Shown here: positions 1-6,083 of the stretch, in pieces
Layout of the letters: each line of letters starts with the position of its first letter
Numbering within the stretch: position 1 is the stretch's first letter
Assembly: GCA_946886255.1 (NCBI GenBank)
Contig: CAMPIG010000094.1
Span: 1-12,411, forward strand
Direction of reading: 5' to 3'
From: an uncultured Cellvibrio sp.
GTDB taxonomy: Bacteria > Pseudomonadota > Gammaproteobacteria > Pseudomonadales > Cellvibrionaceae
DNA length: 12,411 bases
Position numbers and translations under genes: made by a program
Notes under the pieces: generated by a model
What the model saw: only the letters and a program-made list of their open reading frames with translations
Databases searched by the model: none
What the model was told of the DNA's origin: nothing

Positions 1-570
1 GTCACCCAGATTAGTTAAATGGATATCCTCCATCGCCAACTGCCGCTCACCAAATTCCGATGACAGCAGATCGAGAGACATGTTAGTAAAACTGACTTTT
101 TCCAGCATAAAACGTATATCCGGGCGCGCGGTAGTCGGCGCAGACTCTTTAGGGGCTTTGCCGCTGTCGGCCGTAATGTTGTCGTAGATCTGCTGCAAAT
201 TAATATCGGCAAGGCCTTTATGTTCTGCGGTTAATGTCGCCCCATCCACAGTAAGCTCCTTGATGACCACCACATCATCGGCCAGGGATGCGGGTTCGAT
301 CTGCAACAAAATCTGGCCAAGGTGTATGGCATTTTCGGATGAATAGCCGGCAGGATTTTTGACGGCGATGCCCTGGATCTCACCGCGTCCTTCGGTTAAC
401 TCGATATTGACCTGATCAACCGCAACAACGGTTTTGGTCACATCAGCGCCCACGCTCTCAATGGCCATTTCAACCAGCGAGTCCAGATTCTTCAGGCCGA
501 TAAAGATCGCGATGGCGAGTACTACAGCCAAAGCAATCACAATACCAATAATAATTTTCATGGCTTTCAT
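1..570 (-). CDS. AsmA-like family protein, N-terminal part (gene runs off the window)
   Basis: Reading the minus strand from the ATG at 570-568 gives 190 uninterrupted codons to the window edge, so the 3' end is missing. Residues 5-24 are a hydrophobic helix (IIIGIVIALAVVLAIAIFIG), best read as an N-terminal membrane anchor. It is followed by a beta-rich domain containing LDSLVEMAIESVG, NIELTEGRGEIQGIAVKNP and LGQILLQIEPASL. This order (anchor, then 'ME.vGs..T', then 'G...I.gl.i.NP.Gf') is what I know from AsmA-like/DUF748-like envelope proteins, which sit in the inner membrane with a long periplasmic part related to lipid-transport bridges. A Shine-Dalgarno AAGGGA lies about 10 nt before the ATG and fixes the start. 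The gene is divergent from the glutamate-synthase-domain gene. A specific role cannot be given from the fragment. Confidence 0.75.
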   Translation of the reverse strand, partial: MKAMKIIIGIVIALAVVLAIAIFIGLKNLDSLVEMAIESVGADVTKTVVAVDQVNIELTEGRGEIQGIAVKNPAGYSSENAIHLGQILLQIEPASLADDVVVIKELTVDGATLTAEHKGLADINLQQIYDNITADSGKAPKESAPTTARPDIRFMLEKVSFTNMSLDLLSSEFGERQLAMEDIHLTNLGD

Positions 571-609
571 AGAGCTGTCCCTTGTGGTGGTTCAGGTGGC
601 AATTGTTGT

Positions 610-615
610 GTTATA
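610..615 (-). promoter_or_regulatory. Possible -10 box for the AsmA-like gene
   Basis: On the minus strand this reads TATAAC, about 40 nt upstream of the start codon in the divergent intergenic region. No convincing -35 box is visible at 16-18 nt; the best match is AAAACA. This is a weak candidate only. Confidence 0.25.
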
Positions 616-675
616 GGCACTGGTTTACGCGATGTTTTAACGGATAACAACACTGCCGGGAAAAATAATGCGTCA

Positions 676-704
676 TAGGCAATAAAAGACAAAAAGCATA
701 TCAT
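676..704 (+). promoter_or_regulatory. Candidate sigma70 promoter for the glutamate-synthase-domain operon
   Basis: TAGGCA (676-681) and TATCAT (699-704) are separated by 17 nt, matching 4/6 and 5/6 consensus bases. The predicted start would give a leader of about 30 nt before the ATG at 743. The AT-rich spacer supports the reading, but it rests on sequence match alone. Confidence 0.4.
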
Positions 705-742
705 AGCCAGCGAAACGATAGTGCCCAGGAGCTTTGCGCGCG

Positions 743-2311
743 ATGTTTACCGATGCTTTTGCATTAAAAATACTCAACTTTCTTGCACTTGGCTTTATTA
801 CCTTCACAGGTTTGGTGGTGCTGGCAATTTTGGTAATGTATATCATTGATATCACCCAACACACCCACACCCTGCGTCGCAACTACCCTGTGATCGGGCG
901 ATTCCGCTATTTGTTCGAACACCTGGGCGAATTCTTCAGGCAATATTTTTTTGCGATGGATCGGGAAGAGATGCCATTCAATCGCGCCGAACGTGCCTGG
1001 GTTTATCGTGCAGCCAAAAATGTCGACCTTAATTCCGGCTTTGGCTCAACCCGCGAATTGACACCCACCGGGACGGTTATGTTCCTTAACGCCGCCTTTC
1101 CGGTGTTGGAAAAAGATGCATCGCTGCCATCCCCCGTGACCATCGGTCCTTTCTGCCGCATACCCTACACCACCAGTTCACTGTTTAATATTTCCGGCAT
1201 GAGTTACGGGGCCATCTCGCGTCCCGCCGTGCTGGCGCTGTCACGCGGCGCGGCCAAAGCGGGATGCTGGCTCAATACGGGTGAAGGCGGCCTATCCCCC
1301 TATCACCTGGAAGGCGGTTGCGACTTGGTCTTCCAGATAGGGACAGCTAAGTACGGTGTGCGGGATCTTGAGGGCAACCTGAGCGATAAGCGCTTGCAGG
1401 AATTGGCCGCTATCGAACAGGTCCGTATGTTCGAAATTAAATTGAGCCAAGGCGCAAAGCCGGGTAAAGGCGGGATATTGCCGGGCGAGAAAGTCTCCGC
1501 CGAGATCGCCGCGATTCGCGGAATTCCGGAAGGTCATCCATCGATCAGCCCCAATGGTCATCCGGATATTCGCTCCGTCGATGACTTACTCGATATAGTC
1601 AGCCATATCCGCGCTGTTACCGGCAAACCGGTTGGCTTTAAAGCTGTGATCGGCGAAAAAACCTGGTTAATTGATTTGGTTAAAGCCATCCGCGTGCGCG
1701 GCATTGAACAGGCACCGGATTTTATTACGCTCGACAGTGCGGATGGTGGGAGCGGTGCGGCGCCACAGCCATTGATGGATTATGTTGGATTACCCCTGAA
1801 AGAAAGTCTGCCCTGGGTGGCAGACCTGCTGCGCGAGGCTGGTTTGAAAGAGCGCATCAAATTGATTGTGGCCGGCAAGTTGGTCACGCCCTCTATGGTG
1901 GCCTGGGCCTTGGCCACCGGTGCAGACTTTATCAACAGTGCGCGGGGTTTTATGTTTGCGCTGGGCTGTATCCAGGCCATGCAATGCCACAAAAATACTT
2001 GCCCTACAGGCGTTACTACCCATAACCCCAAACTACAAAAAGGCCTGGACCCTACCGACAAAGCCCAACGCGTCGCCTTCTATCATAAAAATCTCACCTA
2101 TGGCGTAGGCCTGATTGCCCACGCCTGCGGTGTCAACGAGCCGCGCCAGCTGCGCCGGGACCATGTGCATATCGTCATGGCTAATGGTATCTCGGCGCCA
2201 CTGAGTGAACTCTATCCTGAACCGATAGTCATTCTCGGAGATGACGAAACCAGCCACCCTGCCAACACCAACCGCTACTCTTCCGCCGTTGAGGTAAGCC
2301 CCAATGATTAA
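743..2311 (+). CDS. Membrane-anchored FMN-binding glutamate synthase domain protein
   Basis: This 522-aa protein carries the FMN/iron-sulfur synthase domain of the glutamate synthase large subunit without the glutaminase or central domains. Residues 12-35 form one transmembrane helix (FLALGFITFTGLVVLAILVM). The catalytic barrel shows GAKPGKGGILPGEKV, ISPNGHPDIRSVDDL and LDSADGGSGAAP, and Cys409, Cys415 and Cys420 (C-x5-C-x4-C, in CIQAMQCHKNTCPTGV) match the spacing of the 3Fe-4S ligands in GltB. Such stand-alone proteins of about 520-540 aa are a known COG0069 branch; their true substrate is not settled, and glutamate synthesis should not be assumed. I prefer the ATG at 743, which has AGGAG at 727-731, over an in-frame TTG at 734 lying only 2 nt from that site. 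The 3' end overlaps the next gene by 8 bp, implying co-transcription. Confidence 0.88.
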   Translation: MFTDAFALKILNFLALGFITFTGLVVLAILVMYIIDITQHTHTLRRNYPVIGRFRYLFEHLGEFFRQYFFAMDREEMPFNRAERAWVYRAAKNVDLNSGFGSTRELTPTGTVMFLNAAFPVLEKDASLPSPVTIGPFCRIPYTTSSLFNISGMSYGAISRPAVLALSRGAAKAGCWLNTGEGGLSPYHLEGGCDLVFQIGTAKYGVRDLEGNLSDKRLQELAAIEQVRMFEIKLSQGAKPGKGGILPGEKVSAEIAAIRGIPEGHPSISPNGHPDIRSVDDLLDIVSHIRAVTGKPVGFKAVIGEKTWLIDLVKAIRVRGIEQAPDFITLDSADGGSGAAPQPLMDYVGLPLKESLPWVADLLREAGLKERIKLIVAGKLVTPSMVAWALATGADFINSARGFMFALGCIQAMQCHKNTCPTGVTTHNPKLQKGLDPTDKAQRVAFYHKNLTYGVGLIAHACGVNEPRQLRRDHVHIVMANGISAPLSELYPEPIVILGDDETSHPANTNRYSSAVEVSPND

Positions 2312-2852
2312 GCCCCGTTATGTGTTATTCATCCTGTCCCTGCTGATGTGCTCGCCAGTGGTGACAGCCAACTCTTTCAGCGACGCCCAAAATAAAGGGG
2401 TGACCATCGAAAATCTGGGTTGGTCTGATCGCAACTATCTGGAAAAACAGGTAGCCACCATTGATGAAATCGCACGTACACAAATGGGCACCCAGGTCCG
2501 GCAGAACCTGGACGATCTCGACCTGCTGCAAAAGATTGTGGACCTTGGATTGATTCCGCAAAACGATACACAGGACCTGCAAGCGATGGGCGCGGTGCTC
2601 GGTAACGTCATGATCGCTGATATACCTGCACTGGAATGGAAAGTGTATGAAGATTCCCTCGGCCGCAGCCGGGCGCTTTGTGTAAAAGGTATGCGCGAAT
2701 GTCTTTTTCCTATCACTATGCTGTCCCGCCGCATGGAAAAAGGGCTAAAGCCTGACGTTAAAAGAGTCTATGAAGAGGCGCTTGAGCTGATGGCCGACCA
2801 CCTGCCCCAATATCCCTACGGCGGCGGTACCATGCGCAAATTGCGCCATTGA
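2304..2852 (+). CDS. Secreted DUF3806 domain protein
   Basis: The product is 182 aa. Residues 1-22 look like a Sec signal peptide: basic start, hydrophobic core FILSLLM, and a likely signal peptidase I site after VTA. Cys16 is preceded by LLM, which does not fit a lipobox, so a soluble periplasmic protein is more likely than a lipoprotein. The mature part contains LQAMGAVLGNVMIADIPALEWKVYED and GRSRALCV, which I recognise as the pattern of DUF3806, a family without assigned function. Cys128 and Cys134 (ALCVKGMRECLF) could form a disulfide. The ATG overlaps the end of the upstream synthase-domain gene by 8 bp, and GAGG at 2291-2294 supplies the ribosome binding site, so the two genes are probably translated from one message. 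No terminator is visible after the stop. Confidence 0.75.
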   Translation: MIKPRYVLFILSLLMCSPVVTANSFSDAQNKGVTIENLGWSDRNYLEKQVATIDEIARTQMGTQVRQNLDDLDLLQKIVDLGLIPQNDTQDLQAMGAVLGNVMIADIPALEWKVYEDSLGRSRALCVKGMRECLFPITMLSRRMEKGLKPDVKRVYEEALELMADHLPQYPYGGGTMRKLRH

Positions 2853-2873
2853 TTGCCGGTTGTCACACCCCGG

Positions 2874-2902
2874 TTGTCACGTGAGAGCCACCTCCCTATA
2901 AT
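2874..2902 (+). promoter_or_regulatory. Near-consensus sigma70 promoter of the riboswitch-GDT1 transcript
   Basis: TTGTCA (2874-2879) and a perfect TATAAT (2897-2902) are separated by exactly 17 nt. A start near 2909 would place the first transcribed bases at the 5' strand of riboswitch helix P1 (2914-2919). The -35 box lies in the second copy of an 11-bp direct repeat, CCGGTTGTCAC, at 2856-2866 and 2870-2880. Confidence 0.8.
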
Positions 2903-2910
2903 GCGCCCAC

Positions 2911-3040
2911 TCTCTCAGGGGAGTAATCTGCTGGCAAAGGCCTGAACGGCCCGGATCAGCGCTGTTGTCAACAGACTTGCACATCGTGCATGGCAACAGC
3001 GTCCTCGCTCAATGCGCTGGATTGATGAGACCTGAGGTAT
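2911..3040 (+). ncRNA. yybP-ykoY (Mn2+) riboswitch aptamer
   Basis: The leader contains the conserved elements of the yybP-ykoY class in order. Helix P1 is formed by CTCAGG (2914-2919) and CCTGAG (3031-3036). The P1 strands are joined to the two conserved internal motifs: GGGGAGTA (2918-2925) on the 5' side and GATGAGACC (3024-3032) on the 3' side, equivalent to AGGGGAGUAG and CAAGACCU of known members. The long distal arm is CGCTGTTG (2960-2967) paired with CAACAGCG (2994-3001), with the inner motif TCAACAGACTTG and a terminal hairpin TGCAC/GTGCA (2978-2990). Members of this class sense Mn2+ and control exporters, including UPF0016/TMEM165 genes, exactly the type of gene that follows. Assignment is by motif and pairing, without a covariance-model search. 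Confidence 0.9.
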
Positions 3041-3074
3041 TGCTGCTGACCATGCGGGACAGCGGCAGTGCCTC
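3034..3074 (+). promoter_or_regulatory. Probable riboswitch expression-platform hairpin (anti-P1)
   Basis: GAGGTATTGCTGCTG (3034-3048) pairs with CAGCGGCAGTGCCTC (3060-3074) as 15 consecutive base pairs, three of them G-U, closing an 11-nt loop. Its first three bases are the last three of the P1 3' strand, so this hairpin and a complete P1 are mutually exclusive. The loop contains GCGGGA (3054-3059), which is complementary to TCCCGC (3086-3091) next to the AGGA ribosome binding site (3092-3095). No U-tract follows, so it is not a standard intrinsic terminator. Confidence 0.6.
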
Positions 3075-3102
3075 TGGTTTCGGTATCCCGCAGGATTCAT
3101 TC

Positions 3103-3672
3103 ATGGAAGCTTTCCTCAGTTCTACCCTCGCCGTTGCTATCGCCGAAATCGGCGATAAAACCCAACTCCTGGCTCTGTTCCTCGTCTCCCGTTACGGGCG
3201 CCCTTACGTCATCAGCCTGGGCGTTCTCGTTGCTACCATCCTTAATCATGCCCTCTCAGCCTGGCTGGGTGCCTGGCTGGCCGATGTGATTCCCGAAACC
3301 TGGATACCCTGGTTAATCAGCGGCAGCTTCATCCTGGTCGCACTATGGTTATTGGTGCCGGACAAAGAGGAGGATGACATGGGGCGCTTCGCTAAATACG
3401 GCCCGTTTATGGCCACCTGCGTATTATTTTTTCTGGCGGAAATTGGTGATAAAACCCAGATTGCGACGGTTATCCTCGCCGCAAAATACAGCGAGACGTT
3501 GTGGATGACCATTGCCGTTATTACAGGCACGACGCTGGGGATGCTGCTGGCGAATATGCCCGTGATTTTCGCCGGGCGCTGGCTGTTGGAACGTTTACCG
3601 TTGGACTACGCGCGCAAAGGCGCGTGTGTGTTATTTGTGGCGCTGGCTGTATTTACACTGGTTAATGCTTAA
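3103..3672 (+). CDS. TMEM165/GDT1 (UPF0016) family cation exporter, probably Mn2+
   Basis: The product is a 189-aa integral membrane protein with about six hydrophobic helices in two homologous halves. Each half carries the family signature E-x-G-D-K-T: EIGDKTQ at residues 15-21 and again at 113-119. A short charged loop (PDKEEDDMGRFAKYG, about 86-100) separates the halves. Members export Mn2+ (and possibly Ca2+) in exchange for protons. The preceding Mn2+ riboswitch supports manganese efflux here and predicts induction under excess Mn2+. I place the start at the ATG 3103, which has AGGA 7 nt upstream and begins directly with the first helix. The frame stays open back to 2965, but that stretch lies inside the riboswitch and would add an implausible soluble extension. 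Confidence 0.92.
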   Translation: MEAFLSSTLAVAIAEIGDKTQLLALFLVSRYGRPYVISLGVLVATILNHALSAWLGAWLADVIPETWIPWLISGSFILVALWLLVPDKEEDDMGRFAKYGPFMATCVLFFLAEIGDKTQIATVILAAKYSETLWMTIAVITGTTLGMLLANMPVIFAGRWLLERLPLDYARKGACVLFVALAVFTLVNA

Positions 3673-3711
3673 GTCGCCCTGACATACTCGCGCGGCCTTC
3701 ACCTGTTGGAT

Positions 3712-3758
3712 TGTGCAGAAAACCAGTTACATGCTCTCAGCAAATGGTTTTCTGCACA
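3712..3758. terminator. Long inverted repeat, likely terminator between convergent genes
   Basis: TGTGCAGAAAACCA (3712-3725) and TGGTTTTCTGCACA (3745-3758) form a perfect 14-bp stem with a 19-nt loop. It fills the 92-bp gap between the end of the GDT1 gene (+) and the end of the HIT gene (-). On the plus strand it is followed by the U-rich TTATCTTTAT, so it best serves the GDT1 transcript. The minus-strand side has no U-tract. Confidence 0.6.
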
Positions 3759-3764
3759 TTATCT

Positions 3765-4163
3765 TTATACTTTCTCCAAAGCCATGCGAATCTTGTCTGC
3801 TGCCAATGCCAGGGTTTCCGCATCGGCATTTTTTGCGAAGGCGAAATTCAGGTCATTCATAGAATCCATCGGCACCAGGTGAATATGGGTGTGCGGAACT
3901 TCCAGCCCGGCGATCATCAAGCCAATCCGTTGTGCGGTGTAGACACGTTTCAGCGCATTACCAATCTTGTGGCTGACTTGCATCAGGTGATGGGCCAGTT
4001 CCACCGGCAGGTCGGTCCACTGATCAATTTCGGCTTTGGGAACCACTAACACATGGCCTGCACGAATCGGCTGAATCGTCATGATGGCCACACAGTGGTC
4101 ATCGCGCCAGACAAAATGCCCCGGTAATTCACCTGCAATAATTTTGGTAAAAATACTTGCCAT
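3765..4163 (-). CDS. HIT family hydrolase (histidine triad protein)
   Basis: This 132-aa protein starts MASIFTKIIAGELPGHFVW, the usual beginning of bacterial HIT proteins. It contains GHVLVVPKAE (36-45) and the catalytic histidine triad HTHIHLVP (91-98; His91, 93 and 95, with His95 in the nucleophile position by family comparison). Relatives hydrolyse nucleoside phosphoramidates or dinucleotides such as adenosine-5'-phosphoramidate; the exact substrate cannot be read from sequence. The start at 4163 is chosen because AGGAG lies 7 nt upstream. The frame is open further back to 4229, but that extension overlaps the preceding gene and has no homology-like content. The preceding minus-strand gene ends 16 bp upstream, so both are probably on one mRNA. 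Confidence 0.9.
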   Translation of the reverse strand: MASIFTKIIAGELPGHFVWRDDHCVAIMTIQPIRAGHVLVVPKAEIDQWTDLPVELAHHLMQVSHKIGNALKRVYTAQRIGLMIAGLEVPHTHIHLVPMDSMNDLNFAFAKNADAETLALAADKIRMALEKV

Positions 4164-4179
4164 TACACATCTCCTTTCA

Positions 4180-5016
4180 TCAATAAACCGCGATGCCATG
4201 ACGCAATAGTGCTCGCGCCAGCACGTCATCTAACTGAGGTAAATCCTCATCTTTCAATTCAATAAATGGCACCTTGTACTTTTTGTAGAGGGCCTGTTTA
4301 TCCAATTGTGTGGCCAATATTGAGGCCTGTGCATTGCCCGGCCAGTAATCGATACACAACCTGACTTCAGGAATATAAAAATGGCTTTCCAGCGACTCAT
4401 CACCTAACTGCAAGGGGTAGTTGTGCGCATGCACTACGCCGGCCACATACAACCAGTTATTGATCATTCGTTCGGCCCGATGGTTCACCCGTCGTCCATC
4501 CAGGGTCGGTAGATCATCCGATACGTCGCCGTGCAATTGCGCTACGGCGGCGAGCAACCCGGAATGATCCAACACGCTTTCCGGCCAGGTGACAAAGGGA
4601 ATACCGGATTGCTCACTTTCCTGTTGCTGGCCACCGAGTTGTTTGCCTATCGGCGTTACGAACCAGCCGCGAATATGTTTGGTAATCCAGCCGCGTTCAG
4701 CCAGCAATAAATTGATCTGCCTGGCCGGGAGTTTTAGTTTGTTGCCCAGGTTGGTGGCGGTCAGCGGTGCTTCCGGCAGCAACATAAACAACGGATGTTG
4801 GTGAACAGACTCCGGCCAGGCAATGTATTCGCCGTATTTGGGATGGTTGACATAAATGCCACCCTCGAATTTACCTTTCTCGGTAAGCTGCCAATGATTG
4901 TCAACTTTGACAATCCAGCCACCGCCGGTGAGTAGGATAAACAGCTCCTTACTTTCTTTTCCCAGCAAGCGCGCCAGCGCTGTCGTTGAGATATGTTTTT
5001 CAGTGCGCGATGCCAT
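4180..5016 (-). CDS. Two-repeat protein with PD-(D/E)XK-like C-terminal domain, unknown function
   Basis: The 278-aa product has two tandem repeats of about 70 residues. Residues 9-76 and 85-155 share the order 'short helices, GW(I)..., (L/V)T..GK..GG, ...W-P-E-S-V...H', probably winged-helix-like modules. The C-terminal third (about 175-278) has the order [49 protein letters not shown], which I associate with a PD-(D/E)XK nuclease-like fold often mislabelled 'glycerol kinase' in Pseudomonas. In relatives I recall, the middle motif is ADFYLP followed by IEYWG. Here the D is His212 and E becomes Asp223, so catalysis may be altered or lost. AGGA lies 9 nt before the ATG. The gene precedes the HIT gene by 16 bp and is divergent from yaiI. 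The fold assignment is inference. Confidence 0.65.
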   Translation of the reverse strand: MASRTEKHISTTALARLLGKESKELFILLTGGGWIVKVDNHWQLTEKGKFEGGIYVNHPKYGEYIAWPESVHQHPLFMLLPEAPLTATNLGNKLKLPARQINLLLAERGWITKHIRGWFVTPIGKQLGGQQQESEQSGIPFVTWPESVLDHSGLLAAVAQLHGDVSDDLPTLDGRRVNHRAERMINNWLYVAGVVHAHNYPLQLGDESLESHFYIPEVRLCIDYWPGNAQASILATQLDKQALYKKYKVPFIELKDEDLPQLDDVLARALLRHGIAVY

Positions 5017-5086
5017 GCCTTGCTATCCTGTACTTTTTGTCGTCGCTGAAGCGACAACCAGTCTAACCCAGCGCTTGGCCGCTGTG

Positions 5087-5092
5087 TATAAT
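5087..5092 (+). promoter_or_regulatory. Candidate -10 box for yaiI
   Basis: A perfect TATAAT lies 27 nt before the yaiI start codon, consistent with a leader of roughly 20 nt. The sequence at the -35 position (TAACCC) is a poor match, so an activator or an atypical promoter may be involved. Confidence 0.4.
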
Positions 5093-5119
5093 GCCCTCCC
5101 TTTTCTGCGGAATCACGCC

Positions 5120-5566
5120 ATGCATATCTGGGTCGATGCAGATGCCTGCCCCAAACCCGTCAAGGAAATACTGTTTCGCGCCGCCGTGCGCGCACAGGTG
5201 CCGGTGACACTGGTCGCTAATCAATATCTCGCAGTACCACCTTCCCCACTTATTCGTACTGTGCAAGTCAGCAGCGGCTTTGATGTGGCGGATGATCATA
5301 TTGTGCAATCAGCACAAGTAGGCGATCTGGTTGTGACGGCCGATATCCCGCTGGCAGCAGAAGCCATTGCCAAAGGCGTGGCGGTTATTAATCCACGCGG
5401 TGAACGCTACACCCTCGATAACGTGCGCCAGCGTTTGAACATGCGCGACTTTATGGAAACCCTGCGCAGCAGCGGTATTCAGTCCGGCGGACCAGCGCCT
5501 TACAGCCAACAGGACAAGCAGGCATTCGCCAACGCGCTGGATCGCTTTCTCGCGGCGGCACGCTAA
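5120..5566 (+). CDS. yaiI: YaiI/YqxD family protein (UPF0178, DUF188)
   Basis: The product is 148 aa, the usual length of UPF0178 (about 150 aa). It opens with [22 protein letters not shown], the family hallmark, and continues with [39 protein letters not shown] and [16 protein letters not shown]. The conserved acidic residues (Asp6 and Asp8 in VDADACP, Asp58-59 in ADDHI, Asp75 in TADIP) fit a PIN-like nuclease fold, but no reaction is established for the family as far as I know. The ATG at 5120 is chosen because homology starts there. The frame is open upstream to 4898, but that part lies antisense to the divergent gene. The ribosome binding site is weak (GCGGAA at 5106-5111). Confidence 0.9.
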   Translation: MHIWVDADACPKPVKEILFRAAVRAQVPVTLVANQYLAVPPSPLIRTVQVSSGFDVADDHIVQSAQVGDLVVTADIPLAAEAIAKGVAVINPRGERYTLDNVRQRLNMRDFMETLRSSGIQSGGPAPYSQQDKQAFANALDRFLAAAR

Positions 5567-5616
5567 TTTTTTGTTACAAAGTTCGCATTCCGCTGGCTTA
5601 AAACAGTCGAAGCCCC

Positions 5617-5622
5617 TATACT
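5617..5622 (+). promoter_or_regulatory. Candidate -10 box for the deaD transcript
   Basis: TATACT matches 5/6 of the -10 consensus. Upstream, TGGCTT (5594-5599) sits at 17 nt but is a weak -35. The following sequence is GC-rich, then runs into the structured leader. Confidence 0.35.
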
Positions 5623-5681
5623 TCGCGCACTTTCAGTAAAGCCTCCTTATTGCGAAGATGTCGTTACGGGGTGATGCTGAA

Positions 5682-5812
5682 CAGACAGGATGTCTGAGGG
5701 CTGCCCATGATCTATCGCAGATACATTCCATCGCCGACATGAGTGTCGCGACGTCCAGCCTGCCAAAAGTGCTACAACCAATAACGAGCGAACCGGATTG
5801 CTCAATGGTTGT
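5682..5812 (+). promoter_or_regulatory. Cluster of three hairpins in the deaD leader, two with GGA in the loop
   Basis: Hairpin 1 is CAGACA-GGA-TGTCTG (5682-5696). Hairpin 2 is CGACA-TGAG-TGTCG (5735-5748). Hairpin 3 is ACAACCA (5774-5780) paired with TGGTTGT (5806-5812), enclosing GAGC/GCTC (5786-5789 and 5800-5803) with GGATT in the loop. An ACA-GGA-TGT hairpin resembles the CsrA/RsmA consensus ACARGGAUGU but lacks one base. An alternative pairing of GGATGTC (5688-5694) with GACGTCC (5750-5756) would open hairpin 1. Function is inferred only. Confidence 0.4.
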
Positions 5813-6083
5813 GAGGTGCAACTGCTGATTTCATAGTTTTGACCAGCGCACCAGGGAATCGTTGATTCAAATCGCCGTCACTGCGCATCGCGCCGGTATT
5901 ATTTGTTCGGGCTACACGCCGACACAACCACCAGCGACCAAATCATCGCTCCCGCCTGAACGCATCGGTTTTGTTTACCGGCGCAGACACATTTATCAAA
6001 AAATAATAACAACGCGACGCATGGTTTATCGCCAGGTTTTGTGTTGTTGAATTTTTATATTGCTCCTATTGCAAGGTTTACGC

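Larger units (their letters stand above)
5567..6083 (+). other. 517-bp gene-free region: probable long deaD leader
   Basis: No protein-coding gene is convincing here. It contains a possible promoter near 5617-5622, a structured segment at about 5655-5830 with three hairpins, and an AT-rich stretch (about 5990-6065) before the deaD ribosome binding site. If transcription starts near 5629 the deaD leader is about 455 nt. E. coli csdA/deaD is known to have a very long 5' UTR, so a long regulated leader would be in character. No intrinsic terminator is visible after yaiI. Confidence 0.5.

Noticed and set aside
3034..3074. Intrinsic terminator after the riboswitch
   Set aside because: Strong stem, but the following bases (TGGTTTCGG) lack a U-tract.
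2965..3102. N-terminal extension of the GDT1 protein by 46 residues
   Set aside because: The stretch is riboswitch and expression platform; the ATG at 3103 has its own ribosome binding site and begins with the first membrane helix.
3711..4049. 112-codon plus-strand frame opposite the HIT gene
   Set aside because: It is antisense to a clear HIT protein and begins within the terminator hairpin.
4164..4229. N-terminal extension of the HIT protein by 22 residues
   Set aside because: It overlaps the end of the preceding gene and HIT homology begins at MASIFTKII with AGGAG upstream.
5037..5057. Inverted repeat TTGTCG-N9-CGACAA between the divergent genes as an operator
   Set aside because: Six-base arms are short and an overlapping GTCGC/GCGAC pairing is equally possible; no supporting signal, so not listed as a site.
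4898..5119. N-terminal extension of YaiI by 74 residues
   Set aside because: It lies antisense to the divergent gene, passes through the TATAAT box at 5087, and UPF0178 proteins start at [11 protein letters not shown].
5862..6050. 62-codon frame in the deaD leader (plus strand)
   Set aside because: TTG start, no ribosome binding site, no recognisable protein pattern, ends in AT-rich leader; best left as untranslated.
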